From: an uncultured Mycoplasmatota bacterium
Lineage (GTDB): Bacteria > Bacillota_I > Bacilli_A > RF39 > UBA660
Assembly: GCA_900551455.1 (NCBI GenBank)
Contig: URVV01000001.1
Span: 61,815-125,814, forward strand
DNA length: 64,000 nucleotides
Reading direction: 5' to 3'
Shown: piece after piece, positions 32,284-42,031 of the stretch
How positions within the stretch are numbered: position 1 is the first letter of the stretch
Layout of the letters: the number at the start of each line of letters is the position of its first letter
The notes under the pieces: model-generated
Seen by the model: only the letters and a program-made list of their open reading frames with translations
Databases searched by the model: none
What the model was told of the DNA's origin: nothing
Program-made: the position numbers and the translations under genes

Positions 32284-32949
32284 ATGGAAATACTTAGAGT
32301 AGAAAATTTAACTAAAATATATGGCGAGGGAGATACGAGAGTAGTAGCGGTAGATAATGTATCTTTTTCTGTTAGTCGTGGGGAGTTTGTGGCAATAGTT
32401 GGAGCGTCAGGATCAGGAAAGAGTACGTTATTGCATTTACTTGGGGGAGTGGAAACGGCAAATAAAGGAAAGGTTTATATAGATGGAGAGGATATTTATA
32501 GTTTGGATAGAGATAGATTGGCAATATTTAGAAGGAGACAGGTTGGTTTAATATATCAATTTTATAATTTAATTCCAATACTTAATGTTTATGAGAATAT
32601 TGTTTTACCAATACTTTTAGATAATAGAGAGGTTCCTAAGGAGTTAGTAAGTGAATTACTTCAGAAATTAAATTTGACTAATAGGGTGGAACATTTACCT
32701 AGTCAATTATCTGGAGGAGAACAGCAAAGGGTGTCAATAGGACGAGCTTTGATTACAAAGCCAGCAATTATTTTGGCAGATGAGCCAACAGGAAATCTTG
32801 ATAGTAAGAATAGTATGGAAGTAGTAGGTTTATTAAAAAGGGCAAATATTGATTATAAGCAGACAATTATTATGATTACGCATAATATGGAGATTGCAAA
32901 AATGGCTTCGAGGGTAATAAAAATAGTTGATGGAAAGATAAGTGAGTGA
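32284..32949 (+). CDS. ABC transporter ATP-binding protein, MacB/LolD type
   Basis: 221 residues from the ATG at 32284. Walker A GASGSGKST, signature LSGGEQQRVSIGRA, Walker B IILADEPTGNLD and H-loop MITHNME are all intact. The FRRRQVGLIYQFYNLIP segment is typical of the LolD/MacB/BceA group. It energises the FtsX-type permease encoded 6 bases downstream. Confidence 0.93.
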   Translation: MEILRVENLTKIYGEGDTRVVAVDNVSFSVSRGEFVAIVGASGSGKSTLLHLLGGVETANKGKVYIDGEDIYSLDRDRLAIFRRRQVGLIYQFYNLIPILNVYENIVLPILLDNREVPKELVSELLQKLNLTNRVEHLPSQLSGGEQQRVSIGRALITKPAIILADEPTGNLDSKNSMEVVGLLKRANIDYKQTIIMITHNMEIAKMASRVIKIVDGKISE

Positions 32950-32955
32950 TTGGTT

Positions 32956-35343
32956 ATGAATATTTTAAAGCAATTAATGTTTAAGCATATGGTGATGAAT
33001 AAAAAAAGAACGATTGTTATGATTGTAGGGATAGTTTTATCAATCTCTTTAATAATAATGATACTATCGTTAACAGTGAGTTTTAAGAGTAGTATTATTG
33101 ATTATTTGGAAAGAACTAAGGGAAATTATCATTATATGTTTAGGAATGTTCCTTCGGGGGATATAAATAAGTTTGATAGAAATGTAGCAATTGATAGTTA
33201 TTTTATTACAAGAGAGAGGAATATTGGAATAAAAATCTTGGAAATAGATAAGCAGGGATTGAATAATTTGCCAATAGTAATTAGTGAAGGGAGAATGATT
33301 AGTGATTATTCGGAAATATTAATTAGTAAGTATTTGCGTGATAGTAATAGTGGATATCAAATAGGTAATATAATTAATGGTTATTTAATAGTAGGAGTAA
33401 TGGAATGGAATGATGAAGAAATAGATGGGATTACTTTACTTAATCAGATAGATAGGAATGAGAAGGTTGATTTATATGTTAAATATACAGAATATGGACT
33501 TAAGAATAGATATTTTGTTACTAGTAATATATTAGGAATTGATAATAAGATATATAGTGAAACTAGAGGAGGGGTATTAACTAATAGTAGTAATTCATTA
33601 GAGTTAGAAAAGGAGATGGCTCTTGCAAAGTATTCAGTATATGTGAATCAGGAATTAGTTGATTTTTCTAGTAATTCTTTTCATCCAGTGATAATGAAGG
33701 TTATTTATGTAATAGCAGGAATTATTTTATTAATTATTATTATTACTTCGATATATTGTATTAGAAATGGTTTTGAGATTTCTTTATCAGAGAGAATTAA
33801 GGAATATGGAATGCTTATTAGTATTGGAATGACTTTTAAACAGTTAAGGAAGAGTGTTCTTTTAGAAGCAGGGTTAATTTTTTTGATAGGGATGCCTTTA
33901 GGAATTGGTCTTGGAATTGGGAGTAATTTTATATTTAGTTTAATAGTTAATAAATTGGTAGTTAATGATATGGGTTTTTATCTTAAATGGAGAGTTTCAG
34001 GGGTAGCAATTTTAATAGGAATTATATTAAGTATGATAACAATGTATTTTTCTGTTAGGAAGAGTATGAAAATTATTATAAATAGTAATCTTATTAATGC
34101 TATTAAAGGGAATAATTATGATAATTCGGTTAGGGTGAAGACACCGTATTTAATTACACGTTTTTTTGGGTTAAGTGGAGATATTGCTTATAAGAATATT
34201 TTTAGGGTTAAAGGGAAGTATACGGTTATAATTACTTCAGTAGTAATATGGGTATTTTCTTTTGTAACGTTGTCTTCATTTGATGCTTTTATTTCATCAA
34301 AATTAGAATCAGTATATAAAGATAATGATTATAATTTAATAGTTAATTTAAATAGTGATGGGGTATATAATGAAATGATTACTGATAAGATAGTAAATAT
34401 TCCTTTAATAAGGGAGTATGCAGTTATTAAACAGGGAAATTTTGCAATAAAGAATCCTAGATTTAGTGAATATTCTAGAAGTTATTATGGAGATAATTAT
34501 GATGTTTATGGATTAACGGTTGAATCTTTATCTTTAGAGGAATATAAGAGGTATACTAAAAAGTTAGGAATTAAGGGAAATACAGAAGATAAAGCAATTC
34601 TTGTTGATAAGAAGGGAACTTTTGATTATAAAAAGGGAGATGTAATTAAGGGGGATAGCTTTAATGAATATGGAAGTAGTGAGTTATCTATTGAAATAGC
34701 TATGGTTAGTAATATTGATCCATTAGGAGTTAAGGCATCTTATAATGATGTTAAATTGGTAGTAAGTGAGAAGAGTATAGATAGATATAATCCAGGTGAT
34801 GATATAGTGCTATATATTAAGACAGATAAAAGTGAGATGGTATACGAGAAGATAGAATTATTGGTTAAAAAGCATGAGGGAGTATATGTAGAGAATAAAG
34901 ATCGGGAATATAGAACAAGTAAGATATTGATACGTTTAATTAGGATATTTTTATATGGAATAATGATAATGATTAGTGTAGTTGGATTAACTAATATTTT
35001 TAATACAGTTAGTACAAGTATTAGTTTAAGAATGAGAGAATATGCTATTTTTAAGAGTATTGGAATGGATAGTAAGCAATTTAATAAAATGGTTAGATTG
35101 GAAAGTTTGTTTTATTTGGGGTATTCTTTAATACTGGGAATTTTTTTGGGAATTTGTTTATCTTATTTTGCTTATTTTGTTCTTACTAGAAGAGTGGAAG
35201 AGGTTAGTTATGTATTTCCTTATAAGGGGATAATATATAGTGTTTTAATAGTTAGTGGATTAATATTTATGATTATGAGATATTCTTTACGAATGATTGA
35301 TAAGAATAGTTTAATGAGTGTAATAAGACAAGATAATATTTAA
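32956..35343 (+). CDS. FtsX/MacB-type ABC permease
   Basis: 795 residues. Helix 1 (about 13-38) precedes a large extracytoplasmic domain (40-245) and three helices of a first FtsX domain (about 250-375). A middle helix (about 420-440) leads to a second extracytoplasmic domain and a C-terminal FtsX domain (about 670-790, MREYAIFKSIGMDSKQF). It lacks export-channel features and likely works as a mechanotransmitter or peptide-detoxifying pump. Followed by a two-component system, as with Bce-like modules. Confidence 0.9.
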   Translation: MNILKQLMFKHMVMNKKRTIVMIVGIVLSISLIIMILSLTVSFKSSIIDYLERTKGNYHYMFRNVPSGDINKFDRNVAIDSYFITRERNIGIKILEIDKQGLNNLPIVISEGRMISDYSEILISKYLRDSNSGYQIGNIINGYLIVGVMEWNDEEIDGITLLNQIDRNEKVDLYVKYTEYGLKNRYFVTSNILGIDNKIYSETRGGVLTNSSNSLELEKEMALAKYSVYVNQELVDFSSNSFHPVIMKVIYVIAGIILLIIIITSIYCIRNGFEISLSERIKEYGMLISIGMTFKQLRKSVLLEAGLIFLIGMPLGIGLGIGSNFIFSLIVNKLVVNDMGFYLKWRVSGVAILIGIILSMITMYFSVRKSMKIIINSNLINAIKGNNYDNSVRVKTPYLITRFFGLSGDIAYKNIFRVKGKYTVIITSVVIWVFSFVTLSSFDAFISSKLESVYKDNDYNLIVNLNSDGVYNEMITDKIVNIPLIREYAVIKQGNFAIKNPRFSEYSRSYYGDNYDVYGLTVESLSLEEYKRYTKKLGIKGNTEDKAILVDKKGTFDYKKGDVIKGDSFNEYGSSELSIEIAMVSNIDPLGVKASYNDVKLVVSEKSIDRYNPGDDIVLYIKTDKSEMVYEKIELLVKKHEGVYVENKDREYRTSKILIRLIRIFLYGIMIMISVVGLTNIFNTVSTSISLRMREYAIFKSIGMDSKQFNKMVRLESLFYLGYSLILGIFLGICLSYFAYFVLTRRVEEVSYVFPYKGIIYSVLIVSGLIFMIMRYSLRMIDKNSLMSVIRQDNI

Positions 35344-35377
35344 GAATTACTTAGGTATTTAAGTAATTCTTTTTTTG
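35342..35377 (+). terminator. Terminator after the permease gene
   Basis: AGAATTACTTA-GGTAT-TTAAGTAATTCTTTTTTT hairpin. Confidence 0.9.
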
Positions 35378-35384
35378 TTGATTT

Positions 35385-35666
35385 TTGGAAATGCTACAAA
35401 TACTGATGGAAGATGTTCAACCTATTAATTCGTATTTAAAACAAAATATTAAAGATAGAATGACTTCGAATGATAAGTGGAAATATATAGGTAAGTCATA
35501 TTTTGTTGGATCTAGTTCTGATAATGATTATACGCCAAGTATTCCTTATCAAGTTGAAGTGATTGAAGATAGTCATTTACAGCAAGAAGGAATGTTTAAG
35601 TTGTTTGTGAAAAATAGTGGAGCTGATTTTGATATGAACCCCAAAAGTTGGACAGTTTATAAATAG
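35385..35666 (+). CDS. Hypothetical protein or gene remnant
   Basis: 93 codons if started at TTG 35385; ATG at 35391 is also possible. No RBS is visible and it begins directly after a terminator. Sequence (SYFVGSSSDNDYTPSIPYQVEVIED, MFKLFVKNSGADFDMNPKSW) looks like the C-terminal half of a beta-rich domain, so it may be a truncated relic rather than a live gene. Confidence 0.4.
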   Translation: MEMLQILMEDVQPINSYLKQNIKDRMTSNDKWKYIGKSYFVGSSSDNDYTPSIPYQVEVIEDSHLQQEGMFKLFVKNSGADFDMNPKSWTVYK

Positions 35667-35678
35667 TTTCTAATTAGA

Positions 35679-35716
35679 GGATTGTAACCTGTAATTTACG
35701 GGTGACAATCCTTTTA
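35679..35716 (+). terminator. Terminator before the two-component genes
   Basis: GGATTGTAACC...GGGTGACAATCC hairpin with TTTTA tail; its right arm overlaps the next -35. Confidence 0.7.
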
Positions 35717-35729
35717 TTTTTGTTATAAT
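35702..35729 (+). promoter_or_regulatory. Promoter of response regulator gene
   Basis: GTGACA-N16-TATAAT. Confidence 0.6.
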
Positions 35730-35796
35730 TATATAAAAAATATGTTGCTAAGGAAATAAGTTTATTTTATAATTATGTTAAGTGAGGTAGGTAATA

Positions 35797-36435
35797 ATGG
35801 TACTTTTGGTTGAAGATAATGATAGTATTGCTAAAGGGATTGAGTATGCTTTTTTGGAGAGTGAAATAAGACTATTTAGGGTTTCTTCTATAGAAGAGAC
35901 AATTAATTTTAAAGATATTAACAAGATTAAATTAATTATTTTGGATATTTTACTTCCTGATGGGGATGGTTTTATGCTATATAATAATTATATTAAAGAT
36001 AAAAAAATACCGGTTATTGTTCTTACGGCATTGGATAGAGAGGATATGATAGTATCAGGTTTAGAGATGGGGGTAGAGGAATATCTTACTAAACCTTTTA
36101 AAATGAAGGAGTTAATTGTTAGAGTTAAAAGAATACTTAATAAAAATAAGAAGATTGTGGTTAAAGATATTGTATTAGATGTTGATAAAATGTTAGTTTA
36201 TAAAAACTATCAGGTAATAAACTTGACTTGTTTAGAGATAAAGATTCTTCATTTGTTAATGATGAATAGGAATTTGGTGGTTACTAGAGATAAGATAATT
36301 AATTATATATGGGATTTAACAGGAAATGATGTTTATGAGAATAGTGTTACAGTTTATATAAAAAGAATTAGGGAAAAACTTCAGAGTGATATTATTAGAA
36401 CTGTTAAGGGAGTAGGTTATATTATAGATGATTAG
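35797..36435 (+). CDS. OmpR-family response regulator
   Basis: 212 residues. The receiver domain has acidic residues EDND (6-9), phospho-acceptor Asp in LIILDILLPDGDG (about 50), and Lys in YLTKPF. The winged-helix DNA-binding domain (about 120-210) ends VKGVGYIIDD. It overlaps the kinase gene by 8 bases. By position it should control the adjacent ABC and LiaF-like genes in response to envelope stress. Confidence 0.93.
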   Translation: MVLLVEDNDSIAKGIEYAFLESEIRLFRVSSIEETINFKDINKIKLIILDILLPDGDGFMLYNNYIKDKKIPVIVLTALDREDMIVSGLEMGVEEYLTKPFKMKELIVRVKRILNKNKKIVVKDIVLDVDKMLVYKNYQVINLTCLEIKILHLLMMNRNLVVTRDKIINYIWDLTGNDVYENSVTVYIKRIREKLQSDIIRTVKGVGYIIDD

Positions 36436-37627
36436 AAATAAGGAATATATAAGAAGAATTGTCTTAATAGGGGTGGTATTTTTAGTTATTAATGTTTTAA
36501 TTAATGGATATCAATATAGGAAATATACGGTTAATTATAATAAGAAGATAAATGAGATAATGGGAGTAGTTATATCAAAGTATCCGGATGTAGATAGTGA
36601 TTTATTGATTGATTTATTTAATAATAGTTACTATGATAAGGGGGATATATTAGCTAGATATGGAATTGATAGTAGTAAGTATTCGATTATAAGGAAAAAT
36701 GATGATGATTATATAGTTAATTTGATAATAAATAGTGGACTTATTTTGGGAGTAATTTTATTGATTCTGGTGATATTTTATTATTATGATAGAACTAGAG
36801 ATAGAGATATTTTAAAGATAGTTAAGAGTATTGAAGAGATTAATAAGAAGAATTATCAAATAGATATATATGAGTATAAAGATAGTGAATTATCTAGTTT
36901 AAAGAGTGAAATATATAAAATGATGCTTTCTTTAAAGGAAATGAGTGAGAATGTAAAATGTGATAATGAGAGGATTAAAGATCTTTTAATAGATATTACT
37001 CATCAATTAAAAACACCGTTTACAACAATAGAAATAATGGTAGATAATATGCTTGATAATCCGAGGATGGATGATGATACTAGAAGACAGTTTCTAATGG
37101 AAATCAAAAAAGAGGTTTTAAATGTTAATTTTTTGGTGGGAAGTTTGCTTAAGGCATCAAAGTTGGAAGTTAGACAAGTAAAGTTTAAACGTGAGAATAT
37201 TTTAGTAAGCGAATTGATAGAGAAGGCTATTTTGAAGGTTGATATTATAAGGGATTATAATAATAAGATTATAAAAGTTACTAATAGTGAAAAAGTGAGA
37301 ATTATGGTAGATGAGAGGTGGGAGATAGAAGCACTTAGTAATATTCTTAAAAATGCAATAGAATATGCTTCTCGGGAGATTAGTATTAGTTATAAGGATT
37401 ATAAAATATTTACAGAGATTAGAATTTGTGATGATGGTAGAGGGTTAAGTGAAAAAGAAGTGGCAGATATATTTAAAAGATTTAATTATAATGATCAGAA
37501 TGTAGATAGTATTGGAATTGGATTGTTTTTGGCAAATAAGATTATTAAAATTGATAATGGGGAGGTAGTTGTTGAGTCTTCTTTAGGAAAAGGGGTTCAA
37601 TTTATAATTAAATATTATAGAGATTAA
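36428..37627 (+). CDS. Sensor histidine kinase
   Basis: 399 residues. Two membrane helices (about 10-28 and 96-118) enclose an about 65-residue extracytoplasmic loop. HAMP-like linker; H-box ITHQLKTPFTTIE; N-box ILKNAIEYA; G-boxes DDGRGLSEKE and GIGLFLA. The sensor loop is larger than in BceS-type kinases, so it may detect a ligand directly. Confidence 0.92.
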   Translation: MIRNKEYIRRIVLIGVVFLVINVLINGYQYRKYTVNYNKKINEIMGVVISKYPDVDSDLLIDLFNNSYYDKGDILARYGIDSSKYSIIRKNDDDYIVNLIINSGLILGVILLILVIFYYYDRTRDRDILKIVKSIEEINKKNYQIDIYEYKDSELSSLKSEIYKMMLSLKEMSENVKCDNERIKDLLIDITHQLKTPFTTIEIMVDNMLDNPRMDDDTRRQFLMEIKKEVLNVNFLVGSLLKASKLEVRQVKFKRENILVSELIEKAILKVDIIRDYNNKIIKVTNSEKVRIMVDERWEIEALSNILKNAIEYASREISISYKDYKIFTEIRICDDGRGLSEKEVADIFKRFNYNDQNVDSIGIGLFLANKIIKIDNGEVVVESSLGKGVQFIIKYYRD

Positions 37628-37655
37628 TGACTTTAGATAATAATTATGATATAAT
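37627..37655 (+). promoter_or_regulatory. Internal promoter before the LiaF-like gene
   Basis: ATGACT-N17-TATAAT overlapping the end of the kinase gene. Confidence 0.5.
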
Positions 37656-37676
37656 TTTGTTTAGGAGATGAGTTTA

Positions 37677-38354
37677 ATGAAAGATAGAAATAATATTTTA
37701 TGGGGAGTAATTTTAATTTTATTAGGGTTACTGATTGCTTTAAGATCATTAGGAGTATTGAGAATTAGTCCATTTTTTACTGGATGGTGGACTTTATTTA
37801 TAATAATACCTAGTTTTGTTGGTTTATTTAAGGAGCGAGATAAGACAGGGAGTATTATTGGTTTACTTATAGGGATTTCTTTGTTACTTGGATGCAATAA
37901 GATTATTGATTTTTCAATGATATGGAAATTAGCTTTACCAGTAATTTTGGTAATATTAGGATTATCTTTAATGTTTAAAGAAAATCTTGATGATAAGATA
38001 GCGGATAGTTTAAGGAATGTTAGTAAGAAGAGTGATGGTAAGGAATATTGTGCAACTTTTTCTTCACAGAGTTTATCTTTTGATGGAGAGGTTTTTAAAG
38101 GTTCAACATTAACAGCGGTATTTGGGGAAATTAAGTGTGATCTGCGAAATGCCAAAATAGATGAAGATGTAATGATAAGGGTATCAACAATATTTGGAGG
38201 GTCTACATTATATATACCAAAAGATGTTAATGTGGTTATTACTTCAAATGCAATATTTGGTGGAGTAAATGGAAAAAATAGAAAGTTAGATGAAAATAAA
38301 AGAACGATATTTATTAGTGCAACTTGTTTGTTTGGAGGAGTTGAAATAAAATGA
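37677..38354 (+). CDS. LiaF-like membrane protein (DUF5668 plus cell-wall-active antibiotics response domain)
   Basis: 225 residues from the ATG at 37677, which has proper RBS spacing; 37668 abuts the AGGAG. Four hydrophobic helices in residues about 8-100 (ILWGVILILLGLLIALRSLG, ...) are followed by a beta-helical LiaF-C domain (LTAVFGEIKCDLRNAKI, VSTIFGGSTLYIPKDVNV, AIFGGVNGKNR). In B. subtilis LiaF restrains the LiaRS system. It overlaps the next gene by 4 bases. Confidence 0.85.
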   Translation: MKDRNNILWGVILILLGLLIALRSLGVLRISPFFTGWWTLFIIIPSFVGLFKERDKTGSIIGLLIGISLLLGCNKIIDFSMIWKLALPVILVILGLSLMFKENLDDKIADSLRNVSKKSDGKEYCATFSSQSLSFDGEVFKGSTLTAVFGEIKCDLRNAKIDEDVMIRVSTIFGGSTLYIPKDVNVVITSNAIFGGVNGKNRKLDENKRTIFISATCLFGGVEIK

Positions 38355-39157
38355 GTCAAGGGCAAAAAGTTATTAAGTATTTAGCTATATCTTTGGCTTT
38401 TTTGATAATATTTAGTATTGTTTATGGAGCATATTCTTTAGTAGTAACAATAGTTAGTAGTTTTACAGATGATACTATTATAGATAGGGATATAATAGAT
38501 GATGAGGATAATATAAATAGTAAGTATTTAAAAATTGAGCTTGTTAGTAGTGAATTATTAATTCAGGAAGGAGAAAGGTTTTTAGTTAATACGGACAATA
38601 AGTATGTTAATGTAGTACAAGATGGGGATAGAGTTGTAGTTAAAGAAAAGCCACATTTAAGTATTGATCCGGATAAAAATCTTGTGAAAGTTACGGTACC
38701 AAAAGATTTTTCTTTTGATAAAGTAGATATATCTGGTGGTGCTGGAAAAATAAAGATTAATAGGATACTAAGTAAGATATTAAATCTTGATTTAGGGGCT
38801 GGTTTATTAGAAATTGATTATCTTGATATAGGGAAAGTGACAAAGATAGAAGGCGGAGCTGGAAAGATATTAATTAGAGATGGAAGAATGAATAATTTGA
38901 ATTTAGATATTGGGGCTGGTTCTGTAGAAGTTACTGGTTGGATTCTTGGTGATAGTGAGATTGATTCTGGAGTTGGCAAATTGGTTGTTAATCTAACTGG
39001 AGTAGTTGATGATTATCAAATTAGTCTTGATAAGGGAATAGGAGCTATTAAATATAATAATTCGGAAGTATCTAAGAATAGAGTTATTGGTACTGGAAGA
39101 AATAAACTTGAAATAGATGGCGGAATAGGAACAATTGATGTTTTTGTTTCAGAATAA
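38351..39157 (+). CDS. DUF4097-type membrane-anchored beta-helix protein
   Basis: 268 residues. One N-terminal helix (about 11-35) is followed by repeated beta turns with the pattern ISGGAGKIKI, LDLGAGLLEID, IEGGAGKILI, LDIGAGSVEV, IDSGVGKLVVN, IDGGIGTIDV, typical of DUF4097 proteins found next to LiaF and PspC-type stress genes. Function of the domain is not known; it is probably extracytoplasmic. Confidence 0.85.
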   Translation: MSQGQKVIKYLAISLAFLIIFSIVYGAYSLVVTIVSSFTDDTIIDRDIIDDEDNINSKYLKIELVSSELLIQEGERFLVNTDNKYVNVVQDGDRVVVKEKPHLSIDPDKNLVKVTVPKDFSFDKVDISGGAGKIKINRILSKILNLDLGAGLLEIDYLDIGKVTKIEGGAGKILIRDGRMNNLNLDIGAGSVEVTGWILGDSEIDSGVGKLVVNLTGVVDDYQISLDKGIGAIKYNNSEVSKNRVIGTGRNKLEIDGGIGTIDVFVSE

Positions 39158-39173
39158 AAATCTTTAAAATGAC

Positions 39174-39202
39174 TTGTTTATATTAAGAAAATGTGATAGA
39201 AT
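39174..39202 (+). promoter_or_regulatory. leuS leader promoter
   Basis: TTGTTT-N17-TAGAAT. Confidence 0.6.
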
Positions 39203-39207
39203 TTAGT

Positions 39208-39418
39208 TATTGTTTGAAAGGCGAAGAATAGAAGTAGTAGTAATTATAGTGTTTCGAGAGAGAATACGGGTGGTGTGAGTATTTAATGTTTGATTATGAA
39301 CTTGTCTATTTAGCTGATGTATCCGCAGAAATGCGTTAAAATTAGAGTGTATAACAGTAGTTATAAAATAAGGTGGTACCGCGGAATTTTCGTCCTTATA
39401 TTTATAACTATTTTTTTT
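39208..39418 (+). promoter_or_regulatory. T-box riboswitch of leuS
   Basis: The T-box sequence AAGGTGGTACCGCGG (39370-39384) is present. The terminator pairs AGTTATAAAATAAGG with CCTTATATTTATAACT and is followed by eight T; the TGGTACCGCGG bulge forms the alternative antiterminator. Uncharged tRNA-Leu should favour read-through. A plausible specifier is the CTT in GAACTTG near 39299-39305, but the specifier loop was not proven. Confidence 0.9.
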
Positions 39419-39431
39419 AAGGAGGATAAAA

Positions 39432-41831
39432 ATGTATAATTTTACAAAGATTGAAAAGAAATGGCAAAAATATTGGGAAGAGAATAAAACATTTGAGGCA
39501 ATAACTGGTGGAGATAAGGAACCATACTATATATTGGTAGAATTTCCTTATCCATCTGGAGCGGGTCTTCACGTAGGACATGTTAGGGGATATACGGCTC
39601 AGGATGTGCTTGCAAGAGTTAAGAGAATGCAGGGATATAATGTATTGTTTCCAATGGGTTGGGATGCTTTTGGTTCACCTGCTGAACAGTATGCGATAAA
39701 GAATCATATTCATCCTAAGGAAGCAGTAAAAGAGAATATTGATACTTTTAAGAGACAATTAAAGTCTATAGGTTTTTCTTTTGATTGGAGTAGAGAGATT
39801 TCTACGGCTAGTCCTGAATATTATAAGTGGACTCAATGGCAATTTTTACAATTTTATAAGCATAATATGGCTTATAAGGCAAAGACATTTGTTAATTGGT
39901 GTCCAAAGTGCTTGAGTGTTTTATCAAATGAGGATGCTGCTGGTGGAGTTTGTGAGAGATGTGGTAGTAAGGTAGTTCAGAAAGAAAAAGAACAATGGAT
40001 GCTTAGAATGAGTGATTATGCAGAGGATTTGATTGCGGGACTTAATGATACTAATTTTGCTGATAGAGTTAAATTAGGGCAAATTAATTGGATTGGTAAA
40101 TCTACGGGAGCAGAAGTTGATTTTATAGTGGAAGAGACTTTGGATAAGTTAACGGTATATACGACTAGATGTGATACTTTATTTGGGGTAACGTTTATGG
40201 TTATAGCTCCAGAACATCCGATTGTTGATAAACTTAAAGATTTAATAACTAATATGGATGAGGTAAGGGAGTATCAAGAGTTTGCTAAACAAAAAAGTGC
40301 TTTTGAAAGAGTAGAGGTAAATAAAGATAAGACAGGGGTTAAATTAGAAGGAATTACGGTTAGGAATCCATTAAGTGGAGAAAAGATACCGGTATTTATT
40401 GCTGACTATGTAATGATGGGATATGGTACGGGAGCAATTATGGCAGTGCCAGCTCATGATCCAAGAGATTATGATTTTGCTAAGAAATTTGGAATGGAAA
40501 TTAAACCAGTTATTAAGGGAGGAGATATATCTCTTGAGGCTTATACTGGTGATGGAGAGATGATTAATTCTGAATTTTTAAATGGATATACGAATAAGAA
40601 GGATTCGATTAATAGAATGATTGAATATTTAGAGAGTTCTGGTATAGGTAGAGCCAAAACGAATTATCGTCTTCAGGATTGGGTATTTTCTCGTCAGAGA
40701 TTTTGGGGAGAACCAATACCAATGGTATACTGTGAAAAATGTGGATGGCAACCGTTACCGGAAGATAAATTGCCATTACTTTTACCAGATGTAGCGGAAT
40801 ATGAACCAACAGATACGGGGGAAAGTCCTTTGGCTAAAATTACTGATTGGGTAAATACTGAGTGTCCAAAGTGTCAAGGAGATGCTAAAAGGGAGACTGA
40901 TACGATGCCTAATTGGGCTGGTTCTAGTTGGTATTTTCTTCGCTATATGGATCCACATAATGATCAAGAGTTTGCTTCAATGGAGGCAATGAAGTATTGG
41001 AAGAAAGTTAATTGGTATAATGGAGGAATGGAGCATACAGCAAGACATTTATTATATGCAAGGTTTTGGGTACAATTTTTATATAATATAGGATTAGTTC
41101 CTTCGAAGGAAATGATTTGGACAAGAGTAAGTCACGGAATGATTTTGGGGTCTGATAATCAAAAAATGAGTAAATCTAAGGGAAATGTTATTAATCCGGA
41201 TGATGTTGTGAGTGATTATGGAGCAGATACTTTAAGAACTTATGAAATGTTTATGGGGGATTATCAACAAGATGTACCGTGGAGTACGGATTCTCTTAAA
41301 GGATGTAAGAGATTTATAGATAAGGTTTATCGTTTAAAGAATATTTTAAATGATAATATTGGTTATAGTAAAAGACTTGAAGTTATTCAAAATAAGACTA
41401 TTAAGGGGATTACTTATGACTTAGAGAGAATGGGATATAATACTTATATTTCTAAGTTAATGATTCTTGCTAATGCTTATGAGGAAGCAAAGAGTATTAC
41501 GAAGGATGATTATCGTTTGTTATTAATTTTACTTAATCCAGTGGCTCCACATATAACGGAAGAACTTAATCAAGAGATGGGCTATGATATTTTAGCTACT
41601 GCTAAATGGCCAGTATGTGATGAGAGTAAGCTTGTAGAAGATGAGAGAGAAATAGCGGTTCAAGTAAATGGCAAGGTAAGAGGAACAATTAATATAAGAA
41701 TGGATGAGAATGAGGAAACTATTAAGAATAGGGCTTTGGCATTAGAGAATGTTAAGAGGCATCTTGAGGGACTTGAAGTGATAAAGATAATGGTTATTAA
41801 GAATAAGATAGTAACTATTGTAGCTAAGTAA
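39432..41831 (+). CDS. leuS: Leucyl-tRNA synthetase
   Basis: 799 residues, normal bacterial length. Class I signature FPYPSGAGLHVGH (HIGH) near residue 37-49 and KMSKS near 578. CP1 editing domain between (TTRCDTLFGVTFMV, GTGAIMAVPAHDPRD), zinc site CPKCLSVL...CERCG. The C-terminal VNGKVRG and tail domain are present. Strong RBS AAGGAGG after the T-box. Confidence 0.98.
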   Translation: MYNFTKIEKKWQKYWEENKTFEAITGGDKEPYYILVEFPYPSGAGLHVGHVRGYTAQDVLARVKRMQGYNVLFPMGWDAFGSPAEQYAIKNHIHPKEAVKENIDTFKRQLKSIGFSFDWSREISTASPEYYKWTQWQFLQFYKHNMAYKAKTFVNWCPKCLSVLSNEDAAGGVCERCGSKVVQKEKEQWMLRMSDYAEDLIAGLNDTNFADRVKLGQINWIGKSTGAEVDFIVEETLDKLTVYTTRCDTLFGVTFMVIAPEHPIVDKLKDLITNMDEVREYQEFAKQKSAFERVEVNKDKTGVKLEGITVRNPLSGEKIPVFIADYVMMGYGTGAIMAVPAHDPRDYDFAKKFGMEIKPVIKGGDISLEAYTGDGEMINSEFLNGYTNKKDSINRMIEYLESSGIGRAKTNYRLQDWVFSRQRFWGEPIPMVYCEKCGWQPLPEDKLPLLLPDVAEYEPTDTGESPLAKITDWVNTECPKCQGDAKRETDTMPNWAGSSWYFLRYMDPHNDQEFASMEAMKYWKKVNWYNGGMEHTARHLLYARFWVQFLYNIGLVPSKEMIWTRVSHGMILGSDNQKMSKSKGNVINPDDVVSDYGADTLRTYEMFMGDYQQDVPWSTDSLKGCKRFIDKVYRLKNILNDNIGYSKRLEVIQNKTIKGITYDLERMGYNTYISKLMILANAYEEAKSITKDDYRLLLILLNPVAPHITEELNQEMGYDILATAKWPVCDESKLVEDEREIAVQVNGKVRGTINIRMDENEETIKNRALALENVKRHLEGLEVIKIMVIKNKIVTIVAK

Positions 41832-41858
41832 GATTAAAAGTTAAAATTATTTGTTATT

Positions 41859-41897
41859 TAAAGCCTAGTTGGATTATATATTTAACTGGGTTTTTAT
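41859..41897 (+). terminator. Terminator after leuS
   Basis: AAGCCTAGTT-N13-AACTGGGTTTTTA hairpin with G.T pairs. The remainder of 41898-42031 is AT-rich with TATAAT at 42005. Confidence 0.7.
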
Positions 41898-42031
41898 ATG
41901 GTAATTTTAATTAAATATTAGTTTTTTTTCTTTAAATAAATAGAAAAAAATAAAAATATTTAGAGAAAAGACAAAAAACTATTTAAATTTTTTTAAATGT
42001 TTGTTATAATGTAAGAGAGTAGGTGGAGTAT

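Noticed and set aside
37661..38365. 234-codon minus-strand frame opposite the LiaF-like gene
   Set aside because: Mirror of a real gene with clear family motifs on the plus strand; the antisense product has no RBS or recognisable domain.
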